A stretch of 64,000 nt of DNA, from assembly GCA_905250115.1 (NCBI GenBank), contig CAJNOI010000002.1, forward strand, positions 750,771-814,770. Direction: 5' to 3'. This DNA comes from Adineta steineri (taxonomy: Eukaryota; Rotifera; Eurotatoria; Adinetida; Adinetidae). The notes beneath the pieces are model-generated. The model did not search any database, was not told the origin of the DNA, and was given only the letters and a program-made list of their open reading frames with translations. The position numbers and the translations under genes are program-made. Below, one piece after another: positions 25,503 to 40,100 of the stretch (position 1 is the stretch's first letter; each line of letters begins with the position of its first letter).

Positions 25503-28500
25503 CTAAATTTCAAGTTTGGGTATTTCTAATTTACAATCAATAGATATTGGATTGAGATTAATGGAAACATTTCGTTTATTAGTTCTAATATCATCCTGAT
25601 GAATAAAATAAAAATAAGTTTATAGATATTTTATAGAAAATAAAATTTTACTTCTTTTTTTATGCAAACTACTGCTGGAGATGATTCCGATTGATTTCGA
25701 TCATCATCATCATCATCATCATCATCAATGAGAAAACAACCTTGTCGAAGATCAGTTGAATCAAGTGGATATGTTACTTCAGTTTGAATACATTGTTCGG
25801 TATGTTTTACTTGATCAATACTTGATTTTGATCGTTGCTAAATAAATATTTTCAAAGGAAAAAATATAGATGAAGATTTTTAGAAATAATACTTACTAAT
25901 ATTGGTGAATTTGGTTCATCAATACTATTGTCTGATCGAAAACTTTCTTCATGAATTACTATAATTTATATTATTAAAGGGTATTTCCATGGGATCTCAA
26001 CCATGGTGTACAAAAGTTTTCTCAGATTTTCGTGAAACTTTCAGGGTTGATAGAGCATCTGATTCTAAACTTTTTGGTAAAAAACTTTTTTCCAATCCCA
26101 TTCGTTTTCATGGAGAAAACTTTAAAATACTGTTAAACACCAATGCAAAAAACCAAATTTTCTAAAGTGTGTTCCAAAGGTTTTTGACGATTTTCTCTAT
26201 GAAAACTAGGTCAAAACTTGATTGTAAGATGACCGTTCGATAGCCCTGGATCAGGCGCATCGACCCATGGTAAAATAAAAAATAAAAAAAAAAACTAACA
26301 CTTGTACCATCAATTATTACATCACCAACTTGAATGTATTATATCTCGAAAAAGCCGAATTGCTCAAGATGGTGGTTTAGCGTGATGGATAGGCCTTCAC
26401 TTGTACTACAACCCCCCATATTTAGGAACTTCAGCACCCTGGAAACGGCTGAGAATTTTGATCAATTTTACAAAATAGCATATTTATCCCTTTGTCAGAT
26501 AACTTTTGAAGGGAAAGTTTTATGTTAATTCTATAAATAATAATTTAAAACTTTGAAGAAAATTTAGAGGCTTTCTATGCTTTGCAAAACCCGTTCTCTT
26601 ATTGAAAAAATCTTAGTTTTTGAGTTCCTTAGCAACGCTGTTACATGATGATTTTTCATATAAAGAAAAATCGAATTTCTTTTTGTATATACTTTCAATA
26701 TTGGCTGAGTGCTTTACTTGAAATAATCCTAAATCGATAGCTTTCAAATAGCCTTTTTCTTTGAACAACAATTTATTTCAATTTTACACGTTTGCGATGA
26801 ATTTTGAAACGCTTTGTAACAGTCTTAATTTACTACTGTTACAGTCTAATCATTTTAACTGGTAATTAACTATTCAAATACATGATCGATCAGCTTTTCT
26901 CTTTCCAATTAATCATTTATCACTTTTTCTCACGAAGGAATTGCCCGAGATGACACTTCCCGTTGCAACTCATACTTTAGTTATAAGTATACTTCATAGT
27001 CTAGGTAAAAATTTCGAAAGGATTTGTCCCCAAACTCTATTGTTGTTGACATATTGTATTTTTAAGATACGGAGAAATCTCATTTCCGTAGTCCACCTCA
27101 CGGATGTCGAAAAAGCTTATTTTTGAATATCGACTTGAAACTTTGTATAAACGAAGGTTTCAATGAGGGTTGTTTGTGATAATTTCACCTTTTTTCAATG
27201 CTCCTAACTAAAAATTAGAGCAATGATGCTATCTTTTGTAAGTGACATTATGCGATGCGTATCATATCTCCGGATAGAAAGAAGCAATAGGTCTAAAACT
27301 TCTACAATAAACTACGCTCATTAATAGCTTCGTTCTTATAAAGCTTCAAGTGGAAATTCAAAAATGAGCTTTTTCCATATCCGTGCGGTGGACCACGGAA
27401 GTTAGATTCCTTGATATCTTAAAAATACAATATCTCAACAATAACAGAGTTTCAGGATAAATCGTTTTGAGACTTTTATCTACATTGTGAGCTACACCTA
27501 TGAGTAAAATATGAGCTCAAACTGGATGTATCACGTGGGAGGTTTCTTTGTCAGACTAAAAGCCTAAATTATGTCTTAGAGAACTTTAAAAATATGATTC
27601 TAGAATATCATCTGACTTAAGCATATTTGAAAATTCGATTTTACGTTTCACTGAAAGAGTTTGAATCATCAATATATGTGTAATGAATCGATCATTAGTA
27701 CGTGATATGACTTTTATAAAATAAATTCATTAATTAAATATGTGTCTTATGCATCCTGATATAAAATAAAATATTATTCATAGAATTAACATAAAACTTT
27801 CCCTTCAAAAGTTATCTGACAAAGGGATAAATATGCTATTTTGTAAAATTGATCAAAATTCTCAGCCGTTTCCAGGGTGCTGAAGTTCCTAAATATGGGG
27901 GGTTGTAGTACAAGTGAAGGCCTATCCATCACGCTAAACCACCATCTTGAGCAATTCGGCTTTTTCGAGATATAATACATTCAAGTTGGTGATGTAATAA
28001 TTGATGGTACAAGTGTTAGTTTTTTTTTTTATTTTTTATTTTACCATGGGTCGATGCGCCTGATCCAGGGCTATCGAACGGTCATCTTACAATCAAGTTT
28101 TGACCTAGTTTTCATAGAGAAAATCGTCAAAAACCTTTGGAACACACTTTAGAAAATTTGGTTTTTTGCATTGGTGTTTAACAGTATTTTAAAGTTTTCT
28201 CCATGAAAACGAATGGGATTGGAAAAAAGTTTTTTACCAAAAAGTTTAGAATCAGATGCTCTATCAACCCTGAAAGTTTCACGAAAATCTGAGAAAACTT
28301 TTGTACACCATGGTTGAGATCCCATGGAAATACCCTAAAGAATATTTCAATAAAATATGTAATTACATACTTTTTTTTCTTTTAGCTGTTGATTCTATTA
28401 TAATATCATTATCATCAATTAAATTTGGATTTTTTTGTTTTTCTTGAGATTCTTTATAATGTTGTTCACAGAGATATCGATGGTGTTTTCCTGTCGAACG

Positions 28501-29440
28501 TTTTGTACAATTTTGAGTAGGATGATGACATAATGAATACCATTTTGTACCGTTCCATAATTGTCGAATAAGTTGAATATCTCCTTTTTTTGGTTTTAAT
28601 ACAACTGATGGTTTTGTTCGTATGCTTTTCGATTTCATTGTCGAATTTTCTTGTCGATTATTATTTGAAGTGGAAGAGATTTCTTGTTGATTATTATTTG
28701 AGGTAGAAGAATTTTCTGATTGTTTTTTTTTCATTTCCAAATAATGACGCTGGCAAAAACCATTTCTCACAAGGTAAGATTTACAATTATTATTCGTGCA
28801 AGTATAACGCCAAGAATGACCATCATATTTTAGACCCTTACCATCAGTGTCAATCATTAAATCACCACGTTTAGGTGATCTTAATAAATAAAAATAATTA
28901 ATTATTAAATAAAAGAGAGAGAAATTTTATTTACTTGTTACGTTTAGTTTTATGTCGAGCAGGTGTTTTTTTAGTATATCTTTTGTCCAATATTGTTCTT
29001 GTTGTATCTTCTATAATTGAATTGTCCGCTTCAGCGGATACATTATTTTCTGTACTAAATAAACAATGTTTTCGGCATAATCCTTTTTCAATATAACGAA
29101 CACCACTTAAATAAACTGAACAATTGAAATTATCACATATACGACGCCATTTACATCCATCGTATTTTTGTCGACGTCCTGGTTGATTGGCAATAGGTCG
29201 TATAGAACCTACAACGAATTTTGAATTCTTTGAATGCTTTGTTAATTTAGTTGAATCATCTGATGAATGTTCATGTTTCTTTTTATTACATGATGCATAT
29301 CGACTACATAAACGATGATCATAAGAATGAGCTTCTTCAAAATCTTCATCAGAATTTGTTATTGAAGACAATGAATAAGTATCATCATCATCATTATCTG
29401 TATTTACAAGAGGCATATTATAATCTACAAAATAAAACAT
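25503..29440 (-). CDS. Protein with three WRC-like CCCH zinc-binding repeats
   Basis: Exons 28935-29440, 28371-28879, 25897-25958, 25652-25837 and 25503-25595 join in frame (451 residues from ATG 29440). An inner ATG at 29416 follows an acceptor-like TTTTGTAG and may be the true start (443 residues). Three repeats share a (K/W)-(Y/N)-(D)G-x-x-W-(R/Y)...C-x4-5-C...G-x-C-x-x-H pattern: KYDGCKWRRIC, KYDGHSWRYTC and LWNGTKWYSLC. They resemble, but are not clearly members of, plant-type WRC fingers. An acidic Asp/Ser N-terminus, Arg/Lys-rich linkers and an Asp run coded by (GAT)8 near 25700 complete it. Nuclear DNA or RNA binding is inference. Intron 2 carries a 2.36-kb inverted-repeat insertion. 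Confidence 0.72.
25979..26534 (+). repeat. Left 556-bp inverted-repeat arm
   Basis: Mirror copy of the right arm. A 64-residue frame at 26334-26528 is repeated identically in the other arm and has no recognisable domain. Confidence 0.9.
27003..27480. repeat. Older, imperfect inverted repeat inside the element
   Basis: About 175 nt at 27003-27180 pair with 27301-27480 in opposite orientation. Shared blocks include ATATTGTATTTTTAAGATA and GTCCACC-CACGGAT-GAAAAAGCT, but with many substitutions and small indels, unlike the outer arms. Confidence 0.75.
27780..28335 (-). repeat. Right 556-bp inverted-repeat arm
   Basis: Reverse-complement copy of the left arm. Identity stops at 27779, where a C faces the A that breaks the match on the left. 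Confidence 0.9.
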
Positions 29441-29834
29441 GAAATGACTTTATATATGTTATTACTAAATTATGAACTAGTACATAGAGAGAGAAAAAAG
29501 GTCATATAATCATTTTTTGCTATCATTTAGGGTGTATATTGCCTAGAGTGATTCACCTATGACATCTCTAAATATTTTAACACTCAATAGAAGAAAAAAA
29601 GAAACTCATGTGTATATTTTGTAATGAAATAGAGACATTTGATTCATCTTTTCCTCATAGAAACTCAACTATTTTCTTATCGATGATATTAGATGTTATT
29701 GTTTGAGTATGTAATATGATTGAAGTTAAATGACATAAAACATACAGAAAGGGAATCAATCATTATATTGATCAAAACGTAAGGTAATATGGGAAAGAGA
29801 AGTATCGAAATTAAAATAAATGAAAGATCAAATG
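29441..29834. other. Intergenic spacer
   Basis: Between two minus-strand genes; probably holds the 5' end of the zinc-repeat gene. Nothing else seen. Confidence 0.45.
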
Positions 29835-30685
29835 TTAATTTTTTGTTTTTCTCAATGATGATGACCATTGTTTTACTGGTGACATAATAAAATCATTGGT
29901 TTGTTGAATAACATGTGTCATCGTCAATAACAAATAGTCCGTTCTATGTAATTGCATTAATGGTGATTGAACTAATGATGTATCAAGAATTGAAAATGCT
30001 TGTCCTTTTGAATCTTTGTTGGTAGTTGATACTGGAAGTGATGTTGAAGACGATGATTTTGTAGGTTTTGATGGTGGTGATACTTTATGCTGTATATGAC
30101 GTTCAAGTTGTAACATTTGAGCTGATTGATTAGCTAATGTAAGTTCAAGTTCAGCTATTTGTTGCTCCATACCAACTAATCGTTCTTGTTGACGTGTTTC
30201 TTTGATAGCATTATTTTTCGATTGTCTAGCATATTCAAGAGCCAAACCAGCAATAGCAACACCTAATATTACACCTAATAAAATAAACAATAAGATTAAT
30301 ATCAGAAAAAAATAAAATCAACTCTTTCCTATAATTTATACATACCTTCACCCAATATATCTGCACCAAGTGCAACAGCTGCTTCTTCATTCATTTTAGC
30401 TACTTTTTTTGTTTCAATACCTAACATTCTCATTCGAAGATTAACATCATACCAATGATAAAACTGTGCAGGAGGCATACAGACCTATTAGTAAACAAAC
30501 TCTATGTATAGATTATGTATTTATTAGTATATAGAATCTATTGTTATATAAAAATCTATCTAAGCACTCACATATTTCTTGAAAAATTCACTATTTTTTG
30601 CGCGTGCTTTAATCTGAGCAGCAAGTGGTTTGCTGACTTGTTTGAAAAAGACAATAGCCAATTTGATAAGTGGAAATGGAGCCAT
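29835..30685 (-). CDS. OPA3: OPA3 family mitochondrial protein
   Basis: Exons 30572-30685, 30346-30484 and 29835-30274 give 230 residues in frame. Start MAPFPLIKLAIVFFKQVSKP matches the OPA3 N-terminus ([21 protein letters not shown]), which carries the mitochondrial signal. The body follows the family: [42 protein letters not shown], then a hydrophobic segment VILGVAIAGLALEYARQ corresponding to the membrane stretch, then a coiled coil (QERLVGMEQQIAELELTLANQ). A Lys/Pro/Ser-rich low-complexity tail is longer than in the 179-residue human protein. OPA3 affects mitochondrial morphology; the molecular activity is not known. Confidence 0.93.
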
Positions 30686-31007
30686 ATCCTCTTTTCTTCC
30701 TTATTTTTCTATAATTTATTTTACTCTACAACGAACATAAAAAATAACGAATATTATTTTATTTTTGCAAGCGTTTCACACTGCGAATTAGATATTTATT
30801 AGAAATGACAACATAATAAGAATTAAGAGGAATAGTAAATTATTATGTGGAAAAAAACAATCAATTACTTCACTATTTTAATTATAATAGAACAAAAAAA
30901 AATAATATCACAAAAAAATATTGTCGCGAACACCGAAGTAACATAAGAGCAAGATTATATGGTAGCAAAAAAAAACATAGAAAGCGATCCCAGATTGAAC
31001 AGATAAA
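30686..31007. other. Spacer between OPA3 and UGP2
   Basis: 322 bp, AT-rich, between two genes read in the same direction; must contain the UGP2 3' end and the OPA3 5' end. Confidence 0.45.
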
Positions 31008-33545
<2,538 letters not shown>

Positions 33546-35748
33546 TTTCTAGCTTATAGAAGAATGAATAAGGTTGCTATTTATTTTTAAACGTGTGTCT
33601 TTTTCTTTATTTTCTTTCCTTTATATGCTTTTTTTTTGCTTTATAATGTACTTTTCGCTGTCTGTCCTTGTTAGGATACAACAAGAAGGACCACGGTTTC
33701 ATTTAATCCTAGTTTAATCAAGCGTGTGAAAAAAGAACGTGCTAGATGGATTGAGGTAATTATAGAAACATTAATATGAATATATCTGAATACGCAAAAT
33801 GATATCATACAGGCGATCAAATTTCGTTTTATTTTCATCAATTTAATTTGTACTTTAACAGTTTTTTCATGTACTTTTAGTTATCAATGTCATTGTCTGA
33901 CTTATTGGTAGCTAGGATTATGATGTCATCATAAAAGTCGTTGTTTTTTTTTCAATTTTTGTCGAGAAACTGTCATTAATCTTTTGAGTACGAAATTCGT
34001 TTTACCTTATTCATTAATAATAGGTTCGCTGTATTAGATGACATTCTCTGATAATGACTATTTAATAAATCAATCTAAAAAAAGAGAAAAACAATTTTAA
34101 TGTTTTATTTATATATGTGCGTCTTAAAACTTCAAAATTCTTTTAAATAAATAAATCGATCATTCTCATTGTCATATTATTGTATTGATAAGGTCGATAA
34201 CAATCATTTCAAAAGAATATAAATTATATATTGAAAACATAATATAATTGGTCACTTTTGTGGCTATTTAGTTTCAAAAAATTCCAACATATATTTTTAA
34301 AATTTTTGCTTATCATAAAGTTATAAAAAGTAACGGTATGTTCTTCGTTCGGTTTGGATTGCATCATGTAATCATCTTCTTCGAGTAAATAAAAATCAAT
34401 GAATGAATGAGAACCCTATAGGTGACACAAGTTTGAAGAGGTCGCTATTACACAGATCATAATATTAATACAACATGTTCTTTTCGTCTATACTGATTCA
34501 ATCTCTGTCTCGCTATAAAAATTTTAAAATTTTCGTAATTCTGTAATATAATATGAGATTTGGGTTACAAAATTTATATTTTATATGAAATAATTGTATA
34601 AACTTATCATTAATTTTATTTCTTTTTTTTCTTTTCATGTAATACACACTGAATAAATATACTTAGAAACTTCCTATAATTTAAAAAGGTCATCTTGATT
34701 TTTTAATTGATAAGAAAATTTTGATAATACGTAATATATATACATTCTTTTTTAATATTGACAAAAAGATCTTTTGAATTTCAATAATGCAAGTTAATTA
34801 TATGCCATACAGATTTATTTATATAAAACTACGAGGTCTTCAAATAGCCTTGAAATGTCACAGCTGCAATTCGTATTGTATAAAATAACTTATTTGTTTG
34901 TTCGACTTCGAATAGCGAAACTAGGCCAATATTTCAAAGTCAATCACATCAAACGAATCTTATATCATCTTAGATAGATTAAGAAGTCCGTCGAAAATAT
35001 ATAAGTCACTCGTTTATAAGACACTCTTAAACTACATAGGCGGACATATCAAAGTTTTAAGCCCACGTAGGACATGATTATATTCTCTACTGATTTCAGA
35101 ATGAAATTACAAATTACAATATATTTTATATTTGTGAATATATGAATCATTGCTGGACTCTGTCAACAAATCTAAGTTTGGAAAATGCAATATCGTTACG
35201 AGTATCTAAAAATACTTTATAAGTATGAATAGAAATCAATAGTTAATGACGCTTATAGATTGCCATTAGCTAATATATTTAATATATATGAATCTTTATT
35301 CGTACTATAAGATCTTTCATTACTAATAATAAGTAATACATGCATTTTAATTAGTTTTAACTAGAATTAATAGCGAAGCAGGAAATCCGACTTATTCTTC
35401 AATAAAGTACTAAAGAAAGAAAAGAAAAAAAACCAAGATCTTTGTTTTATTAAGAAGCAGAACTGGGCGAAAATCATAGCTGTCAACAATCTTTTCTATT
35501 TTCTTTCTTCGACTACAATTTGCTGTGAAAATCAGAATCTAATGTGTTCCGACTAATGTCAAAAAGCTAGAAAGAAAGAAAAATCGATAGCACATTTCCG
35601 ATATAAAAATGACGACGATCGCCGATAATAAAACACAGCTCAACGAAGACTAGACGCAGTCGACTAACGATCAGAACAAAGAACAAACTATTTGAAATAG
35701 CTAATAAATATTATTTGATTTTTTTTGTGTGAAATCAAACTTATCAAT
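33546..35748. other. Intergenic between divergent UGP2 and acyltransferase-like genes
   Basis: 2.2 kb, AT-rich; no gene supported. The last 140 bases before the downstream gene are less AT-rich and contain a 14-codon upstream ORF starting near 35608. Confidence 0.45.
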
Positions 35749-37093
35749 ATGAGTAAGTGTCTGATGAATATAATTCGATCATATTTTATATAATTATTAT
35801 TGAAGGTTTCGTTCGAGAATTAGGTGCAGCTGAACGAATCTATTGTCGAGAACAAGAAGATTATGGAAATCAAACATTAGTTCAAGTAATAATTACGAAA
35901 AATACAAATATAATAAATGAATCACAAGCTCGATCATCTTTAATAAAATTATATCATGATTATTATCCAGTTCTTGGCTATGAAATTTGTCCATCGGATG
36001 ATGAAACAACACTCGTATATAAATCAAAAAATGAACAACATGCTGAACAAGATCTTATGTTAAATTTCAAATATGAACAGGTAAATATATAAACTTACAT
36101 ATTTTCCATAAGAATAATATTTTTTCTCAAAAGGATATCAATTGGGATGAAGCATTTGAAAATGAACTTAATACTCCATTTGATAATAAAAATTTAACAC
36201 GATGGATCATTATCAATGGAAATATTCTTATAATTTCATTTTATCATTTACTTGTTGATGCAAAAAATTTATTTAGTATTGGTCGTCAATATCTTTCATT
36301 ATGTTCGCCATCATTTGTCGATGGTGATATTCTAAATAAAATTTTTCTTGAACCTATGGAAAAATATTTATTTAATCGATATTCTTTTGAAACAATATCT
36401 GATCTTGATATGAAAGCAAGACCTATTCGACCAAATCCACTGATATCTCGAACACATGTTCGTCATTTTTATCTTTCAAATCAAATACTTTCACATTTAA
36501 CAAATCAATGTCATATACATCAAATACGTTTAAATAGTATTCTAACTATGATTACAACGACGGCTTATTATCTCGCATGTAATTATGATGAAGAAAAAAC
36601 TTTAAAAGTTCATATGATGGTTAATATACGACCACAACTTAAACTTGATTTTCAACAAACTGGTATGTTTGCTACTGTATTTGATTGTTTGATTAAACTT
36701 GATAAACAATCTATAAAATCTTTATGGTTAAATGCTATTCAACAACATAATGATCTTCATCATCGAATAAATGAAAAAGAATATATAATTAATTGTAAAA
36801 ATGATACAGATTTATTAAAAATGATTAATAATAATGAAGATTTTTCATTTAATGATGTTGATTTTGCCTTTAGTAATCTTGGTTTATTATCGAATACATC
36901 TGATAATCAAATTCAAGAACATTATTATGGTGTATCACTTATTGAACAACGTTGGACAAGTTTAATACTTATTGGTATAAGTACAATAAATAATCATCTT
37001 TGTTTTACTATTACATACAATAAAAATAAAATTGAAAAAGATTTTATCGAAAAATGGATTGAAAAAATTTATTATTTACTTGAACAACTATAA
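35749..37093 (+). CDS. Condensation / PapA-like acyltransferase-fold protein
   Basis: Exons 35749-35752 (only ATG A), 35806-36080 and 36134-37093 give 412 residues in frame; the first intron is 53 nt with GTAAGT and TGAAG/G. The start MSFVRELGAAERIYCREQ and the motif SFYHLLVDAKNLF resemble the HHxxxDG site of condensation, alcohol-acetyltransferase and PapA5-like enzymes of the chloramphenicol-acetyltransferase fold. The second His and the Asp are kept, while the first His is Tyr and the Gly is Ala. Later MVNIRPQL and FAFSNLGLLS correspond to two other conserved stretches of the superfamily. It may transfer an acyl group from CoA, or be an inactive relative. Substrate unknown. Confidence 0.7.
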
Positions 37094-37105
37094 ACCAAAA
37101 GAAAA

Positions 37106-37140
37106 ACAAAACAAACAAACAAACAAACAAACAAACAAAC
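37106..37140. repeat. (AAAC)n microsatellite
   Basis: About eight AAAC units in the 83-bp gap between the convergent acyltransferase-like and SAM genes. Confidence 0.9.
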
Positions 37141-37176
37141 TTATTTTCACAATACAAAATGACTATCGTTTTGTTT

Positions 37177-40100
37177 CTATACATCAATTCCACCCGATTT
37201 TAATGTTAATAATGAAATAAAATATTGTTGTGCTTCATAAATAATACGAGCACATGGTCCATATGGTATACCAAGACTTTGTAATTTTCTTTCACTTACA
37301 TATGGTAATTCATAGATACCAATTTTTTCACGTTCAAGTCGTGGAGCATATTCTTCATAATTTAATAAACTTAAAAAATAACGAAGCATTGTTTCCGTAC
37401 CAAAAAATCTAGTAGACAAAAATGAAAGAGTATATTCAAAACAATTCATTCATCTATGTTTTTTTACTGTTCAATTTTTCGTGCTTGTCTTGGATCAATA
37501 ATTGAATTTGAACGTTGCATAGTTGATGTTGATGGTAGATAAGATGTGGAAAAATTTGATGGATTTGTACTATTTATAGTAGCTAAACGTTGAACATTGG
37601 CAGATATTAAACGTGACGGTTGTTGGTATGTCGCTGATACAGATGATGCTATAGGAGGAGGTTGTGGTATTGCAGATTGTTGTCGTGAATATTGTTGATA
37701 TAATTGTTGACGTAAATCACCTACCTCTTGACGTAAACGAAAAACATCATCTTTAACAGTACGTTGTGCTTGAATTTGTGCAGATAATTTAGCAATTGAT
37801 TCAGCTAATGTTACTACTGATGCTTCAAGTCGTGCAAAACGTTGATTGACTTCTCTATAAATAAATATTGTATATATTTATTCTCTTTTTCTCTTTTCAA
37901 TATAGATTACCCTAAATCAACATTGGAATGACGTATAGATAAAGCAGGCATAATTTTTCGAAAACGATGTCGTCGACTATTATGATCAATATGAGAAGAA
38001 ACAGTTGATTTAACACTACCTCGAACAGATTCAGCATCCATATCAAGTAGTTTAAGAAGATCATTATACATAATTTGTAGATCTAAACATATATATACAT
38101 ATGAAAATATTATTTTATGAAATAAATATAAACTAACCAGTTAATTGTCTTCGTATTTGTCCAATTTCTTTCGAACTCATACTAGAACTACGTGCAGTTA
38201 TATTTGGTGTTGATGTTCGAATATTTGGATGTTTACGTAATTTTGTATCACTAAATTCACTTGTTAAATCAGACCAAACGTCACTACCGAGATCACTCGG
38301 TGGTAGACCATGACGACGAACCATATCTATAAGAATTCAAACAACAATATTATTATTATTATTATTATTCTATTTTCAGACTACATTTATTTTATTAATA
38401 TGAAGAGTAAAGAATATTGAATAGAAAGTATAAAATGGTTTCTTTTAAAGTTTTTTTTCTTTATTGTTAAAACTCAGACTATCAAAGATGACGGAGAAAT
38501 ATTTTACAAGGTTTCAATGAATTACAATGAATTCTTTTTATAGTTCTATGTTTATTTTTACTTACCTTCTTCTCTACTTTGAGTTTCAGTTGCAGTTGTT
38601 TCCGAATCCGATTCATCTTCATAATTTTTCAAACGACCTGGTGGTCGATGTGGTTTTGTATTTTTACGAATAGCTAAAGATGTTGGCGGAGATCTAATCG
38701 AATATTTATTTCGTTGTTTTTTCCAAATACGATTTAATTCACGAGTTGCTGGTGATGGTGGTGATGCCCCTGAAGTTTTTCTTTCATGTTGTTGATCTAC
38801 ATAAGCTTTTAATGTCGATGCACTATCATTATCATTGTTCGTATGTGTATTTTGAAAATTTAATAATTGTGCACCAGTATTTTCTCGTTCAACATATGCT
38901 TCATCGAGTGCACGTTTTGCGGCTGATAGACGATTATTTCCATCTAAATCAGATCTTGATGCGGATCGTTGATGTTGTACAATAACATTTGGATGAATAT
39001 CAACAATTTGTTGATGTTTAACTGGAGATGATAATCGTTTAAATGTACCTATTGGTTCTACTTGAATATGATGATGATTTGTATATTTTTCAACTGTATC
39101 TAAATCTGTACTAGGATAATTTTCATGTATTTGTGGATGAATTTGTTCAGCTGATATACTATTTGGAATTGATTCATGTATATGTTGTAATGGTTCAATA
39201 TTTCTTTGTACAGAACTTTGAATATGTGGATGAACACTTACTTCCGGTAATGAACGATGTTGATTATCAGCACTTGGTGCACGTGGTGCAAGTGATTGTT
39301 TTCGAGATGAAGATCTTGTTGTTGTTGTTGTTTGAGAACTTGATCCATCTCTAGATTTCTAATTAAAAAGAATAACAAAAAATAACGTACAATAAAAAGT
39401 AAATTTTATTTACTTTAAATTTATCAAAATGTTCATCGATTGGAATTCTATCAAAATCAAATTCATCTAATTGATGTAAGCCTATATCAGGACTTTTAGT
39501 AGGTACACGTGTTGGCGAAGATACATGTGCATTATTACCAGTATCAGTTGATTTAATCATGTTCTGTGTTGGAGTCATAGATTGTCGTATATTCGATGGA
39601 CTAGTTTCGGCTGAAATTCGATTATTTGATGTTCGTGAAGTTGATGGACGTTTTGAAATAAGTTGAGGAGGAAGAGGACCTTTTGTTCCACCGGATGATT
39701 GATAATAAAAATGTGATGCTGTTGCTGCATCATTATTTAAATGAGATGTTATTCGACTTGTCGGTCGAGAAGGAACTGTTCCTGAGTCTGCTGATGGTGA
39801 ACGACTGTTCGTTGTTTTAGCTGTATTGAGTGGTTCTTGACGTAATTTTCTTAATGATTTTGACACTGCTGCATTTACATTTTGTACAGTTGCTTCCGTC
39901 TGAGAACGTGTATGACTATTTCTCTACATGAAAAAACATATATTTATAATGATTAAGAACAAAACATTGCGTTTCACTTATTTACTTGAGAATTTGAAGG
40001 CCAACGATTATCGCTAAAATGTTAATGTACAAGTAAAAAAAAGAAAGTATTGTTTTTCTAAAAAATTTTACGAACAATTGTTGATCATTTAGCGGATGTG

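Larger units (their letters stand above)
25979..28335. mobile_element. Non-autonomous long-terminal-inverted-repeat element, 2357 bp, with 4-bp TSD
   Basis: Two 556-bp arms (25979-26534 and 27780-28335) are exact inverted copies in every stretch I compared, including an 11-A run. Termini read GGGTATTTCC...GGAAATACCC. The element is flanked by TAAA on both sides (25975-25978 and 28336-28339), a likely 4-bp target-site duplication. The 1.25-kb middle has no transposase-like frame. Removing the element and one TAAA leaves a canonical 52-nt intron. The superfamily is unclear: GGG ends recall Harbinger-like elements, but their target site is 3 bp. Confidence 0.85.

Noticed and set aside
26334..26528. 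64-codon frame in the left arm, repeated exactly on the other strand at 27786-27980
   Set aside because: It is duplicated because the arms are identical; no domain, no start context, and it reads across an A-rich, repeat-like arm. Treated as part of the element, not a gene.
38746..39354. Plus-strand frames rich in His, Val and Tyr
   Set aside because: Shadows of the large disordered exon of the minus-strand SAM gene.
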